DNA from: Omnitrophica bacterium RIFCSPHIGHO2_02_FULL_51_18
Lineage (GTDB): Bacteria; Omnitrophota; Gorgyraeia; 2-02-FULL-51-18
Direction of reading: 5' to 3'
Assembly (NCBI GenBank): GCA_001804125.1
Contig: MHFI01000020.1
Location: forward strand, 1-40,971
Length of the DNA stretch: 40,971 nucleotides
In this document: positions 15,297 through 24,095 of the stretch, piece by piece
Position numbering within the stretch: position 1 is the first letter of the stretch
Layout of the letters: the number at the start of each line of letters is the position of its first letter
Translations under genes and position numbers: made by a program
Notes under the pieces: generated by a model
The model's input: only the letters and a program-made list of their open reading frames with translations
Databases searched by the model: none
Told to the model about the DNA's origin: nothing

Positions 15297-17156
15297 TTAT
15301 TCTTCTTGTCTTCGCAATCTTTTTCTTTGAAGCGGGTCAAGCACCCTTTTGCGCAGACGAATGCTCTTGGGCGTCACTTCGACAAGCTCATCGGGCGCGA
15401 TGTATTCGATCGCCAGTTCCAGCGGCAGTTCTTTGGGCGGCGTGAGCACAATCGCATCATCCGACCCGGAAGAGCGCATGTTGGTGAGCTTTTTCGACTT
15501 GCAAGGGCTCAAGTCCAGATCTTCGTCCCTGGAATTTTCGCCGATAATCATTCCCTGGTAAATCTCGACGCCGGAACCGATGAAAAGCGCGCCTCTGCCT
15601 TGTGCATTATTCAAGCCATAAGAAGTAGACACGCCCGGCTCACTGGCAACAAGCGACCCATGCGGCGCGGACTCAATCTTTTCCGTGACCATCGGTTGAT
15701 ACTCATCAAACACGTGGTGCACGATCGCGGTGCCGTGCGTTTTTGTCATAAAAACACCTTTGAGCCCGATCACGCCGCGTGTGGGAATCTGATACTCAAG
15801 ATGCAGTTCACCCGTCCCTGCCTGTCCGGCAGGCAGGGGCGCCTGAATCATATTTTTTAAGAGGCCCCGGCGTTTTCCTATTTCCTCGATCACCGAGCCC
15901 TGATATTCGGACGGCACGTCTACAATCAAAAACTCAAACGGTTCATACTTCACGCCGTTTTTTTCATGGAGAATGACTTCCGGCTGGGACACCTGAAGTT
16001 CATAACCCTCGCGGCGCATGGTTTCAATTAGGATTCCAAGATGCAATTCCCCGCGGCCGGCCACCAAAAAAGTGTCGGGGCTGTCGGTTTCCGTCACGCG
16101 AAGCGAAACATTGGTTTCAAGCTCCTTAAAAAGACGGTCACGCAAGACTCTCGAGGTGACGTACTTGCCTTCGCGGCCGGAAAAAGGACTGGTGTTGACG
16201 CCGAACGTCATCTGCACGGTTGGTTCATCAATCACCGGAGGCTCAAGCGGCATGGGGTTAGCCGTATCGGTGATCGTATCCCCTATGCCGATGTTTTCAA
16301 ATCCCCCCACCGCGACAATCTCGCCTGCTTCCGCGCTCTCTACCTCGGCGCGTTCAAGACCCTGATAAACAAGAATATTTGTAATTTTGGCTGTCACCCG
16401 GCTTTTATCTCGCCGTACCAGCATCGCAATATCATTTTTTCTGATCATCCCGCCGGTGACCTTCCCGATACCCATCTTGCCCTTATAAGAATCCTGCGAG
16501 AGCGCGAGTACCAAAATTTGCAGAGGGCCCTTTAGGACCACCTTCGGAGGCGGGATCTTCTCTAAGATAACGTCTAAAAGCGCGTTGATATTTTTGGCCG
16601 GCTTCGCCATATCCAATGTGGCGGTGCCTTGAGTGGCCGCAGTATAAACGATCGGAAAATCAAGCTGTTCCTCATTCGCGTTCAGATCACAAAATAGATC
16701 AAACGTACGGTTCACGACCTCCTCTATCTGCGAGTCCGCACGATCGACTTTATTGATCACGACGATCACTTTGTGGCCAAGCTCAAGCGCTTTTCTTAAA
16801 ACAAAACGCGTCTGAGGCATCGGGCCGTCCTTCGCGTCGACCAAAAGGAGCGCGCCATCGACCATTTTGAGCGTACGCTCAACCTCGCCGCCGAAATCAG
16901 CGTGGCCGGGGGTATCGACAATATTGATCTTTATGCCCTTATAAACAACACTCGCATTTTTGGCACGAATCGTAATCCCGCGCTCTTTCTCCAGATCCAT
17001 CGAATCCATGATGCATTCACCCATTTCTTCGATATTGCGGTGAACGTGCATCTGGCGCAGGATCCCATCCACCAACGTGGTTTTGCCATGGTCGACATGC
17101 GCGATGATCGCGACATTTCTGATCTTCTGTTGAGTTATCATAAGTTGATTATTCAC
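15297..17156 (-). CDS. typA: GTP-binding protein TypA/BipA
   Basis: [41 protein letters not shown]; likely start at MITQQKIRN. Confidence 0.95.
   Translation of the reverse strand: MNNQLMITQQKIRNVAIIAHVDHGKTTLVDGILRQMHVHRNIEEMGECIMDSMDLEKERGITIRAKNASVVYKGIKINIVDTPGHADFGGEVERTLKMVDGALLLVDAKDGPMPQTRFVLRKALELGHKVIVVINKVDRADSQIEEVVNRTFDLFCDLNANEEQLDFPIVYTAATQGTATLDMAKPAKNINALLDVILEKIPPPKVVLKGPLQILVLALSQDSYKGKMGIGKVTGGMIRKNDIAMLVRRDKSRVTAKITNILVYQGLERAEVESAEAGEIVAVGGFENIGIGDTITDTANPMPLEPPVIDEPTVQMTFGVNTSPFSGREGKYVTSRVLRDRLFKELETNVSLRVTETDSPDTFLVAGRGELHLGILIETMRREGYELQVSQPEVILHEKNGVKYEPFEFLIVDVPSEYQGSVIEEIGKRRGLLKNMIQAPLPAGQAGTGELHLEYQIPTRGVIGLKGVFMTKTHGTAIVHHVFDEYQPMVTEKIESAPHGSLVASEPGVSTSYGLNNAQGRGALFIGSGVEIYQGMIIGENSRDEDLDLSPCKSKKLTNMRSSGSDDAIVLTPPKELPLELAIEYIAPDELVEVTPKSIRLRKRVLDPLQRKRLRRQEE
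15816..15838. repeat. Short GC-rich palindrome inside typA
   Basis: ccctgcctg tccgg caggcaggg; encodes PLPAGQAG in TypA. Confidence 0.75.
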
Positions 17157-17269
17157 AATAGGTTACACAAAAATAAAAACTGCGAATCAAACCGACTTCG
17201 CAGCGCCAGGTAGAACTGCTATAAGCACGGGTAGTGTACCATAGGAAGGGTTCGTGTTACAATACGCCC

Positions 17270-18232
17270 ATGATTAAGCTTAAATCTCTCACTTTAAAGT
17301 CGGGAGTTATCTCCTCACCAATGGCGGGGTGCACGGACCTCGCGTACCGGCTTATTTCGCGCTCCTACGGCATGGAGTTTTGTTTTTTGGAGATGGTCTC
17401 CGCCGAGGGCCTGATTCGCGGCAACGAGAACACCGGCGGCCTCATGGAAACCCTTCCTGAAGACAAGCCGCTCGGCGCGCAGATATTCGGCTGCCGGCCC
17501 GAAGCGATGGGCGAGGCCGCCAAAAAAATAGAAGACATGGGCTACGATCTTTTAGATATCAACTTCGGCTGTCCTGTCCCCAAAATTGCCGGCAAAGGCG
17601 CAGGCTCTGCGCTCCTTGCCAGACCCGACGAAGCGCGTGAAATCTTTAAAGCGGTCGTGAAAGCTGTCAAAAAAATCCCCGTCACCGTCAAGATGCGGCT
17701 GGGCGTCAAGGACCCTTCAGGCAAAGAGGCCGCCGCCATCGCCAAGATTGCCGAAGAGTGCGGCATGAATGCCATCACGGTTCACGGCCGCACGCGCGAA
17801 CAAGGTTATTCGGGCAACGCCGACTACGAAGCCATCGGCCTCGTGAAAGCAACCGTGAAAATCCCCGTGATCGGCAACGGGGATATCTTAAGCGGCGCGG
17901 ACGCGCTGCGCCTCAAAAAAATCTCCGGATGTGACGGTGTCATGATCGGCCGCGGGGGGCTGGGAAACCCCTGGATCTTCAGACAGGTCGAGCATGCGCT
18001 TCAGGGCAAACCACTTCCCCAAGAACCGGGCTTCGAAGAAAGAAAAAAAGCGCTGTTGAAACACCTCGACCTTGAACTGACTTATCGCGATGAGCAAACC
18101 GTGGTTTGCCAGATGCGGAAAATCGCCTGTTGGTACTTCAAGAACCTGCCGGGCGCTGCGGAGTTTCGCGGAAAAATCAACGTGTGCCAGTCGGTGGAAA
18201 CGCTCAAGAAACTAATTGAGGATTTTGGTTAA
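17270..18232 (+). CDS. dusB: tRNA-dihydrouridine synthase
   Basis: SSPMAGCTDLAYR, DINFGCPVPKI, VIGNGDI, DGVMIGRGGLGNPWIF; start set to MIKLKSL. Confidence 0.92.
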   Translation: MIKLKSLTLKSGVISSPMAGCTDLAYRLISRSYGMEFCFLEMVSAEGLIRGNENTGGLMETLPEDKPLGAQIFGCRPEAMGEAAKKIEDMGYDLLDINFGCPVPKIAGKGAGSALLARPDEAREIFKAVVKAVKKIPVTVKMRLGVKDPSGKEAAAIAKIAEECGMNAITVHGRTREQGYSGNADYEAIGLVKATVKIPVIGNGDILSGADALRLKKISGCDGVMIGRGGLGNPWIFRQVEHALQGKPLPQEPGFEERKKALLKHLDLELTYRDEQTVVCQMRKIACWYFKNLPGAAEFRGKINVCQSVETLKKLIEDFG

Positions 18233-18241
18233 AGGGTGGTT

Positions 18242-18318
18242 AAAGGGGACAGCCATTTAAAAGGGGACAGCCATTTAATTTATAAATGGCTGTCCCCTTT
18301 TAAATGGCTGTCCCCTTT
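18242..18318. repeat. Palindromic element family D, copy 1 (double unit), possible bidirectional terminator
   Basis: 36-bp perfect arms (18242-18277 / 18283-18318), 5-nt loop; each arm contains aaaggggacagccattt twice; lies between convergent dusB and greA. Confidence 0.9.
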
Positions 18319-18794
18319 TAAGAGCGGCTTATCTTCAGAATCTTGTACTTCAGAGTCCCGGCTGGAATCCTGATCTCGGCGGAATCCCCTGCCTTCAGGC
18401 CCAAAAGCCCCTTCGCGATCGGAGAATTAACAGAAAGTTTGCCTTCGTCAAAATTGGCCTCATCGTGAGGCACGATCGAGTAGGTGATCTCCTCGTTCGT
18501 CCTGGCGTCCTTTAGTTTCACGGTCGCGCCGATAAACACCCGGTCCTTGGGAATTTTCGTGTCATCGAGAATTTCGGCGCGCGTCAAACGGTCTTCCAGC
18601 TCGGAGATCCTTTTTTCGTTGAACGCCTGACTGTTTTTCGCGGCATCGTACTCGGCGTTCTCCTTTAAATCGCCGAAAGCCCGTGCCCGCGCGATGTCTT
18701 CCGCGATCTCCCTGCGTTTCACAGTCTTCAAATGTTTCAGCTCTTTCCTGAGCTTCTCGTAACCTTCCCTCGAAATCAAAACCTTGTCTTCCAC
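18318..18794 (-). CDS. greA: Transcription elongation factor GreA
   Basis: LISREGYEKLRKELKHLKTVKRREIAEDIARARAFGDLKENAEYDAAKNSQ. Confidence 0.96.
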   Translation of the reverse strand: MEDKVLISREGYEKLRKELKHLKTVKRREIAEDIARARAFGDLKENAEYDAAKNSQAFNEKRISELEDRLTRAEILDDTKIPKDRVFIGATVKLKDARTNEEITYSIVPHDEANFDEGKLSVNSPIAKGLLGLKAGDSAEIRIPAGTLKYKILKISRS

Positions 18795-18821
18795 GCTCTC
18801 AAAATTCTCCTTTTTATGAAT

Positions 18822-19436
18822 TCACGAATAATTCAGTCTAGCATAAATTATTAGCAAATAAAACCACGGGCCGAATGACGGCGTCACCCAGCGCTTTAAT
18901 TCCTCTATCGGCAAACCGACGGCGTTTGAGAAGGAACCCTTCAGTTTTTCGACGATCGACGATTGTCTCGACTGGATCGCATAGGCGCCCGCTTTATCGA
19001 GCGGACTGATCTTCCTAAAGTAAGAATAGATATCCGCCGGGGACATTTTTTTGATGAACACTCCTGTTTTTTCGGAAAAAAGTTTCTTTTTTATTATTTG
19101 ACCCGCCGAGAGCTTAAGCAGCGCCACGCCCGTATAGACCGCATGCCACCGGCCTTGCAGTTTCGATAGTATTCGAACAGCCTCCTTGATGTTTCTTGGC
19201 TTTCCGATCACACCGCCTTTGAAATAGACAATCGTATCGGCCGATAACAAGGTGCCGTTCTTAACAAGCGGCTGTGCTGATTTTGCCTTTTCCAACGCAT
19301 GTCTTTTCACGAGCGCGGCTGGCCTAAGACCCGGCACGTCTTTCTCATGATAATACGGCCGCAAAACCCGAAACCGGATCCCCGCTTCTCGGAGCAACTT
19401 CTTCCTTCTAGGCGATGTAGACACTAAGTAAATCAT
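18822..19436 (-). CDS. maf: Maf-like nucleotide pyrophosphatase
   Basis: STSPRRKKLLREAGI, SADTIVYF, DKAGAYAIQ, VGLPIEEL. Confidence 0.92.
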   Translation of the reverse strand: MIYLVSTSPRRKKLLREAGIRFRVLRPYYHEKDVPGLRPAALVKRHALEKAKSAQPLVKNGTLLSADTIVYFKGGVIGKPRNIKEAVRILSKLQGRWHAVYTGVALLKLSAGQIIKKKLFSEKTGVFIKKMSPADIYSYFRKISPLDKAGAYAIQSRQSSIVEKLKGSFSNAVGLPIEELKRWVTPSFGPWFYLLIIYARLNYS

Positions 19437-19488
19437 AGATCTTCGCGTCTGTAAGTATAATTTAAGACTAACTCTTTTTGATTCTTAT

Positions 19489-19626
19489 GCCGCGTGACTT
19501 CTCCATAAATCATGGGAGCCCTCATTCAATCGGAAAAAACTCGGCGTCTTTTAGCCAAAAGACGCCTCGGACAATTTCCGATTGAACGTCTCCCTTATGA
19601 TTTATGTCAAAGTCTTGAAGCGCGGC
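19489..19626. repeat. Long palindromic element family A, copy 2
   Basis: ATAAATCAT/ATGATTTAT, TTCAATCGGAAA/TTTCCGATTGAA, GGCGTCTTTT-AGCC-AAAAGACGCC; homologous to 6063-6199. Confidence 0.85.
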
Positions 19627-19651
19627 CCAGCGCGAGTTTTGCCAATTTGCC

Positions 19652-19699
19652 GAGCCTGCCCCCGCCTGCCGGACGGGCAGGTGCCGGCAGGCAGGGCTC
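19652..19699. repeat. GC-rich palindrome related to the typA insertion
   Basis: gagcctgcccccgcctgccggacgggcaggtgccggcaggcagggctc. Confidence 0.6.
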
Positions 19700-19775
19700 C
19701 CCGCACTTACGTCAATGCCACGGAGCATGCTGGACGAGAAACCGATCAGGCGCATGGTATAACGTGTCATAGATA

Positions 19776-20996
19776 TCAAGATAGACTCTTCACTGCGGCG
19801 CGGCCCGCCACGGCGCCGCTGGACCAGGCCCACTGAAAGTTAAAACCGCCGATACGGCCGTCCACATCCAAAATTTCACCCGCGAAATATAGGCCAGGCA
19901 CCTTCCTGGATTCCATCGTCGACACATTCACTTCTTTTAAGTCCACGCCGCCCGCCGTCACTTCAGCTTTCTTGTAACCAACAACGCCGGTGACGCGGAG
20001 CGGACAGTTCAAAAGAAGGCGGATAATTTTCTTGTCGGTGCTGACGCCCGCTTTCCTAAGGAAAACCTCCACGAAACGCGCCGGCAAAGAAAAATCCTCA
20101 CACAACACGGTTTTAAGCTTCCTATGGGGATTTGCATTTTTCTTTTTCTCCAGGACGCTCCCAAGCGCCGCCTCATTTTGATCCGGCAGGAAACTGGCTT
20201 CCACCCGCGGCTCCTCTTGGAGCCCCGCCTTCGTCCAATGACGGCTGATATCCAGAACAACCGGCCCGCTGAAACCAAAATGCGTGAACAGAAACGAGCC
20301 TCGGGCTTCGGCTTTTTTACGGTTTTGTTTATAAAATGAAAGTTTCACGGGGAGCGTGATGCCGCTTAAACTGCGCCAATCCTCATCGTCGGTCGTAAGC
20401 GGTGTCAGTGCAGGCGCAGTGTCAACAATCGTATGGCCGAAAGAGCGGGCGATTTGGAAGCCTGTGCCGTCACTCCCCGTTTCGGGATAAGACAGTCCGC
20501 CGGTCGTGAGAATTACTTTTTTGGCAAGCAGGGAGCTTTCCGTCTCCGATTTTCCCGAAAGACGAAAAAAATTTCCTTCCTTCTCAACGCCGGTAATCAC
20601 AACGCCTGTCTTAAGTTCAATACCCAGACGCTCGGTTTCTCTCACCAGCGCCTCGAGCACGGTTTTTCCTGAATGGGTCGTCGGAAAATACTTTCCGGTG
20701 GGCTCTAACACCAGCTCCACGCCCATTTGCCCAAAAAAATCAATCGTTTCACGGGGCGTGAAAGCTTCCAGAACGTGCTTTACGAAATGAGAAACGCCGC
20801 CCTGATAGTCGGAAGACAGGACTTCACGGTTGGTGACATTGCAGCGGGTGCCGCCGGAGATCAGGATTTTCGCGCCGATTTTTTGGCGGCGGTCTATCAA
20901 AAGAATTGTCGAAGACTCGCCGTCATTTTGGCGAGCGGCTTGAATCGCCGTCATGAGTCCTGCGGCGCCGGCACCTATAATGACAATATCGGCGAT
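19776..20996 (-). CDS. HI0933/YhiN-family NAD(P)/FAD-dependent flavoprotein, apparent ATC start
   Basis: ADIVIIGAGAAGLMTAIQAAR dinucleotide-binding motif begins upstream of the track ATG (20954); in-frame TAG immediately before ATC at 20994-20996; GGFNFQWAWSSGAVAGR C-terminus. Confidence 0.8.
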   Translation of the reverse strand: MADIVIIGAGAAGLMTAIQAARQNDGESSTILLIDRRQKIGAKILISGGTRCNVTNREVLSSDYQGGVSHFVKHVLEAFTPRETIDFFGQMGVELVLEPTGKYFPTTHSGKTVLEALVRETERLGIELKTGVVITGVEKEGNFFRLSGKSETESSLLAKKVILTTGGLSYPETGSDGTGFQIARSFGHTIVDTAPALTPLTTDDEDWRSLSGITLPVKLSFYKQNRKKAEARGSFLFTHFGFSGPVVLDISRHWTKAGLQEEPRVEASFLPDQNEAALGSVLEKKKNANPHRKLKTVLCEDFSLPARFVEVFLRKAGVSTDKKIIRLLLNCPLRVTGVVGYKKAEVTAGGVDLKEVNVSTMESRKVPGLYFAGEILDVDGRIGGFNFQWAWSSGAVAGRAAVKSLS

Positions 20997-21260
20997 CTAA
21001 AACCTCGTGCCGACGGCCGGGCCGCCATCCTCGTTAAAACCGATGGTGGTATTTCCGTCCTGATAAAATTTGATTCCCCCCTCCTCATCGGTTTTCTTAT
21101 TCAGATCAAACGGCTCAAGCTCGGAGCTGTCTACGGTGAAATGGGTGGACCGGCCCGGCGAAATGGAGGCTTTGGCAATCTCATTGGACGCGTAAACCGA
21201 GACAGCCGTAAAAACTGCCGCTAAAAAAACAAGGCTTACTTTTCCGTCGTTTGTCTTCAC
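20997..21260 (-). CDS. Small exported protein, unknown function
   Basis: 87 aa with signal-peptide-like N-terminus; stop abuts the flavoprotein reading frame. Confidence 0.55.
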   Translation of the reverse strand: MKTNDGKVSLVFLAAVFTAVSVYASNEIAKASISPGRSTHFTVDSSELEPFDLNKKTDEEGGIKFYQDGNTTIGFNEDGGPAVGTRF

Positions 21261-21391
21261 ACTCTGCCTTTTGCCGAAACGGCCGCGCGCGTGGCCATAA
21301 GGTCAATAGTTTAGCAAAACATGACAAGGGTTGCAAACAGGAGCACATTAAAATATACTATTGATTTACGGATAAGCAATAGAAAAGAGCG

Positions 21392-21610
21392 ATGCCCAAA
21401 GAAGTGCCCCTTGCAAAACTATGCTCCGCTTGCGGTTCAAACCAGGGTGTGGAGATTGAAACCGTGACAAACGTGATGCCGCAACCCGGCGAGATGTACC
21501 CGGTACTCCTTTGCGCAGCGCACAGAAAAGCCTTGCAGGAGAAGTGGTTGGACATCGTGCTGGATAAAACCGGCAAACTCAACTTCATCCTTAAAAAAAA
21601 CGCGCGCTAG
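21392..21610 (+). CDS. Small CxxC-containing protein, unknown
   Basis: MPKEVPLAKLCSACGSNQGVEIETV...YPVLLCAAHRKAL, two cysteine clusters. Confidence 0.5.
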   Translation: MPKEVPLAKLCSACGSNQGVEIETVTNVMPQPGEMYPVLLCAAHRKALQEKWLDIVLDKTGKLNFILKKNAR

Positions 21611-22323
21611 CGCCTCTCCCTTCCCCCAAGATACGCCTCCTGCACGGCCGGGTTATTCCGGATCTCGTCGGCGCTTCCCTCCAGCACTATCTGACCCGTT
21701 TCAATGACATAAGCGCGTTTGGCGATCTTAAGCGCCCTACGGGCATTCTGCTCGACAAGCAGGATTGTCTTTCCCCGCCTGTGGATTTCTTCGATCATTT
21801 TGAAAATCGCCGAAACCAAAATCGGCGCCAGACCCAAAGAGGGTTCATCCAATAAAAGCACCGAAGGCCCCGACATAAGCCCGCGGCCGATGGCAAGCAT
21901 CTGCTGTTCTCCGCCGGAAAGAGTGCCGGCTTTTTGTTTCAGGCGTTTTTCTAAAACCGGAAAAAGCGCAAAGATTTGCTCCAGGTCCTTAGCAGTTTCC
22001 CCCGGGTCGTTCCTTACAAAAGCGCCCAGTTCCAGATTCTCAAGCACATCCAGTTTCTGGAAAATTTTACGCCCTTCCGGCACATGCACAATCCCCAGCC
22101 TTACGATCTCCTCGGCTGACAGCAACGCAATGGATTTTCCGCGAAAAAAAATCTCCCCGGCCGTCGGGCGCACGAGTCCGGAAATTGTCTTTAAAACCGT
22201 GGTCTTGCCTGCGCCATTCGCGCCCAAAAGCGCCACCATCTCGCCTTCGTGAACGCGAAACGTAATGCCTTTCAGACATTCCACCTTTTCATAACGCGTG
22301 TAAACGTGGTTGAGTTCCAACAC
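21607..22323 (-). CDS. livF: Branched-chain amino acid ABC transporter ATPase
   Basis: LLGANGAGKTTVLKTISGLV, LSGGEQQMLAIGRGLM, LLLDEPSLGLAP. Confidence 0.94.
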   Translation of the reverse strand: MLELNHVYTRYEKVECLKGITFRVHEGEMVALLGANGAGKTTVLKTISGLVRPTAGEIFFRGKSIALLSAEEIVRLGIVHVPEGRKIFQKLDVLENLELGAFVRNDPGETAKDLEQIFALFPVLEKRLKQKAGTLSGGEQQMLAIGRGLMSGPSVLLLDEPSLGLAPILVSAIFKMIEEIHRRGKTILLVEQNARRALKIAKRAYVIETGQIVLEGSADEIRNNPAVQEAYLGGRERR

Positions 22324-22327
22324 GACT

Positions 22328-23092
22328 TTAGCCCTCTCCCAAGTACGCCTCGATCACCTTGGGATTGTTTTGAATTTCTTGAGGCATGCCCTCCGCAATT
22401 TTTTCGCCTTCATCCATCACAATCACGCGGTCCGAAAGCGGCATCACCACTTTCATGTCATGCTCGATCAAAAGCACGGTCACCCCCTTTTGCCGGATCC
22501 GCCGGATGAGGTCCGCAATCTCAGCCTTTTCATTCGGGTTCATGCCGGCCGCCGGCTCATCCAGACACAACAGTTTGGGCCCGCACGCCAGAGCCCTGGC
22601 AATCTCCAGGCGTTTTTGATGGCCATAAGGAAGATTGGCTGCGATTTCATTGGCCCATTTTTCAAGGCCCACGAAATAAAGAAGAAGTTCGGCTTTCGTA
22701 AACACCCTTTCTTCTTCCGTCTTAAACCGCCGGGTTCTTAAAAAAGCATCCCACAGTTTTGAGGAAGTGCGCGTATGGTAACCGATTGACACATTTTCAA
22801 GCAGCGTCATGTTTTTAAAAATTCTCAAATTTTGAAAGGTCCTCGCGACGCCGCACTGGAGAATCTTATGGCTCGGAAGGCCGTTCAGCCGGGTCCGTCC
22901 GTCCTGAAAAAGGATTTCCCCTTCGTCGACCGGCAAAAGGCCCGTGAGACAATTAAAAAAGGAAGTTTTTCCGGCGCCGTTAGGACCTATGAGGCTCACA
23001 ATCTGGCCCGCGTCCACGGTGAGACTCATATGCTTCACGGCCGACACGCCGCCAAACCGCTTGGAGATGGAGCGCACGTCAAGAAGCGCCAT
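22328..23092 (-). CDS. livG: Branched-chain amino acid ABC transporter ATPase
   Basis: RFGGVSAVKHMSL, LIGPNGAGKTSFFNCLTG, LDEPAAGMNPNE. Confidence 0.94.
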   Translation of the reverse strand: MALLDVRSISKRFGGVSAVKHMSLTVDAGQIVSLIGPNGAGKTSFFNCLTGLLPVDEGEILFQDGRTRLNGLPSHKILQCGVARTFQNLRIFKNMTLLENVSIGYHTRTSSKLWDAFLRTRRFKTEEERVFTKAELLLYFVGLEKWANEIAANLPYGHQKRLEIARALACGPKLLCLDEPAAGMNPNEKAEIADLIRRIRQKGVTVLLIEHDMKVVMPLSDRVIVMDEGEKIAEGMPQEIQNNPKVIEAYLGEG

Positions 23093-24095
23093 GGGAGTCA
23101 GCCTCCTTCCGGTGTCCTTTGAGCTCCCGGCGGATGAGCTGGCTCCCCAAGATCCCTTGAGGCCGAAAGATCATCATGAAAATCATGAGTAGTCCGAAGA
23201 TCAGCATCCGGTACGCGGCAAAACCCCTTAAAAGCTCAGGCAAAATACCGAGAACCAAAGCGCCCAGCGCCGCGCCCCAGATGTTTCCCATTCCCCCCAG
23301 CACCACCATGGCCAGGATCAGCACCGACAGCACAAAGTCAAAGCTGTCGGGCGTCACAATCGTCTGCTTGGAAGCAAACACGCAGCCCGCAATCCCCGCA
23401 ATAAATGCGCTCACGCCGAACGCGACAAGCTTCACCTGGAGCGTCGATACGCCCATGCAGGAGGCCGCGAGCTCATCCTCGCGGATCGCGACCAGCGCAC
23501 GGCCGATCTTGGAGTCACACATGCGAAAAAGCAGATACGCGGTCACCGCGACCAAAAAAAGCACGAGATAAAAATAGGGCGTGGCGTTCACCGAAAATTT
23601 ATAAAGTTTCATATGAAGTCCATTTTCAAAACTTAAAAACCAAACGGAAGGCCTTGAGATTCCCAAAAGCCCGTTGGGTCCGCCGGTCCACTGGTCCAGA
23701 TTGTTAAACGCGATCCGGACAATCTCCCCGAAGCCCAGCGTCGTAATGGCCAGGTAATCGCCTCTCACGCGAATCGAAGGAATGCCGATCACGAGCCCAA
23801 AAAGCATCGACACCAACCCCGAAACCGGCAGCGCGGCCCAAAACGGCCAATGCCAGTTCAAATTCAAAAACGCATAGGTGTAGGCGCCGATTGCGAAGAA
23901 AGCGGCGTACCCCAGATTCAAGAGTCCCGCGGAACCCACCACCACGTTAAGGCCCATCGCCAAGAGCACGTAAATCCCGACATTCGTCATGAGGTCCATG
24001 TGGTAGGCGTTTTTATCTATCAGAGGGAAAAAAATAAACGGAAATAAAAAAAACAATACTTGAAAAGAGTAGGGATGTTTTTTAAAAGTATCCAA
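23079..24095 (-). CDS. livM: Branched-chain amino acid ABC permease
   Basis: AMGLNVVVGSAGLLNLGYAAFFAIGAYTYA; RGDYLAITTLGFGEIVR. Confidence 0.94.
   Translation of the reverse strand: MDTFKKHPYSFQVLFFLFPFIFFPLIDKNAYHMDLMTNVGIYVLLAMGLNVVVGSAGLLNLGYAAFFAIGAYTYAFLNLNWHWPFWAALPVSGLVSMLFGLVIGIPSIRVRGDYLAITTLGFGEIVRIAFNNLDQWTGGPNGLLGISRPSVWFLSFENGLHMKLYKFSVNATPYFYLVLFLVAVTAYLLFRMCDSKIGRALVAIREDELAASCMGVSTLQVKLVAFGVSAFIAGIAGCVFASKQTIVTPDSFDFVLSVLILAMVVLGGMGNIWGAALGALVLGILPELLRGFAAYRMLIFGLLMIFMMIFRPQGILGSQLIRRELKGHRKEADSHGAS

Noticed and set aside
18242-18318. CRISPR-like repeats
   Set aside because: Inverted, not direct, repeats with no spacers.
20994-20999. TAG recoding (stop readthrough or alternative code)
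   Set aside because: TAG functions as an ordinary terminator elsewhere (e.g. RluB-like gene), and the preceding ORF has an export signal inappropriate for a fused flavoenzyme; non-AUG initiation is simpler.
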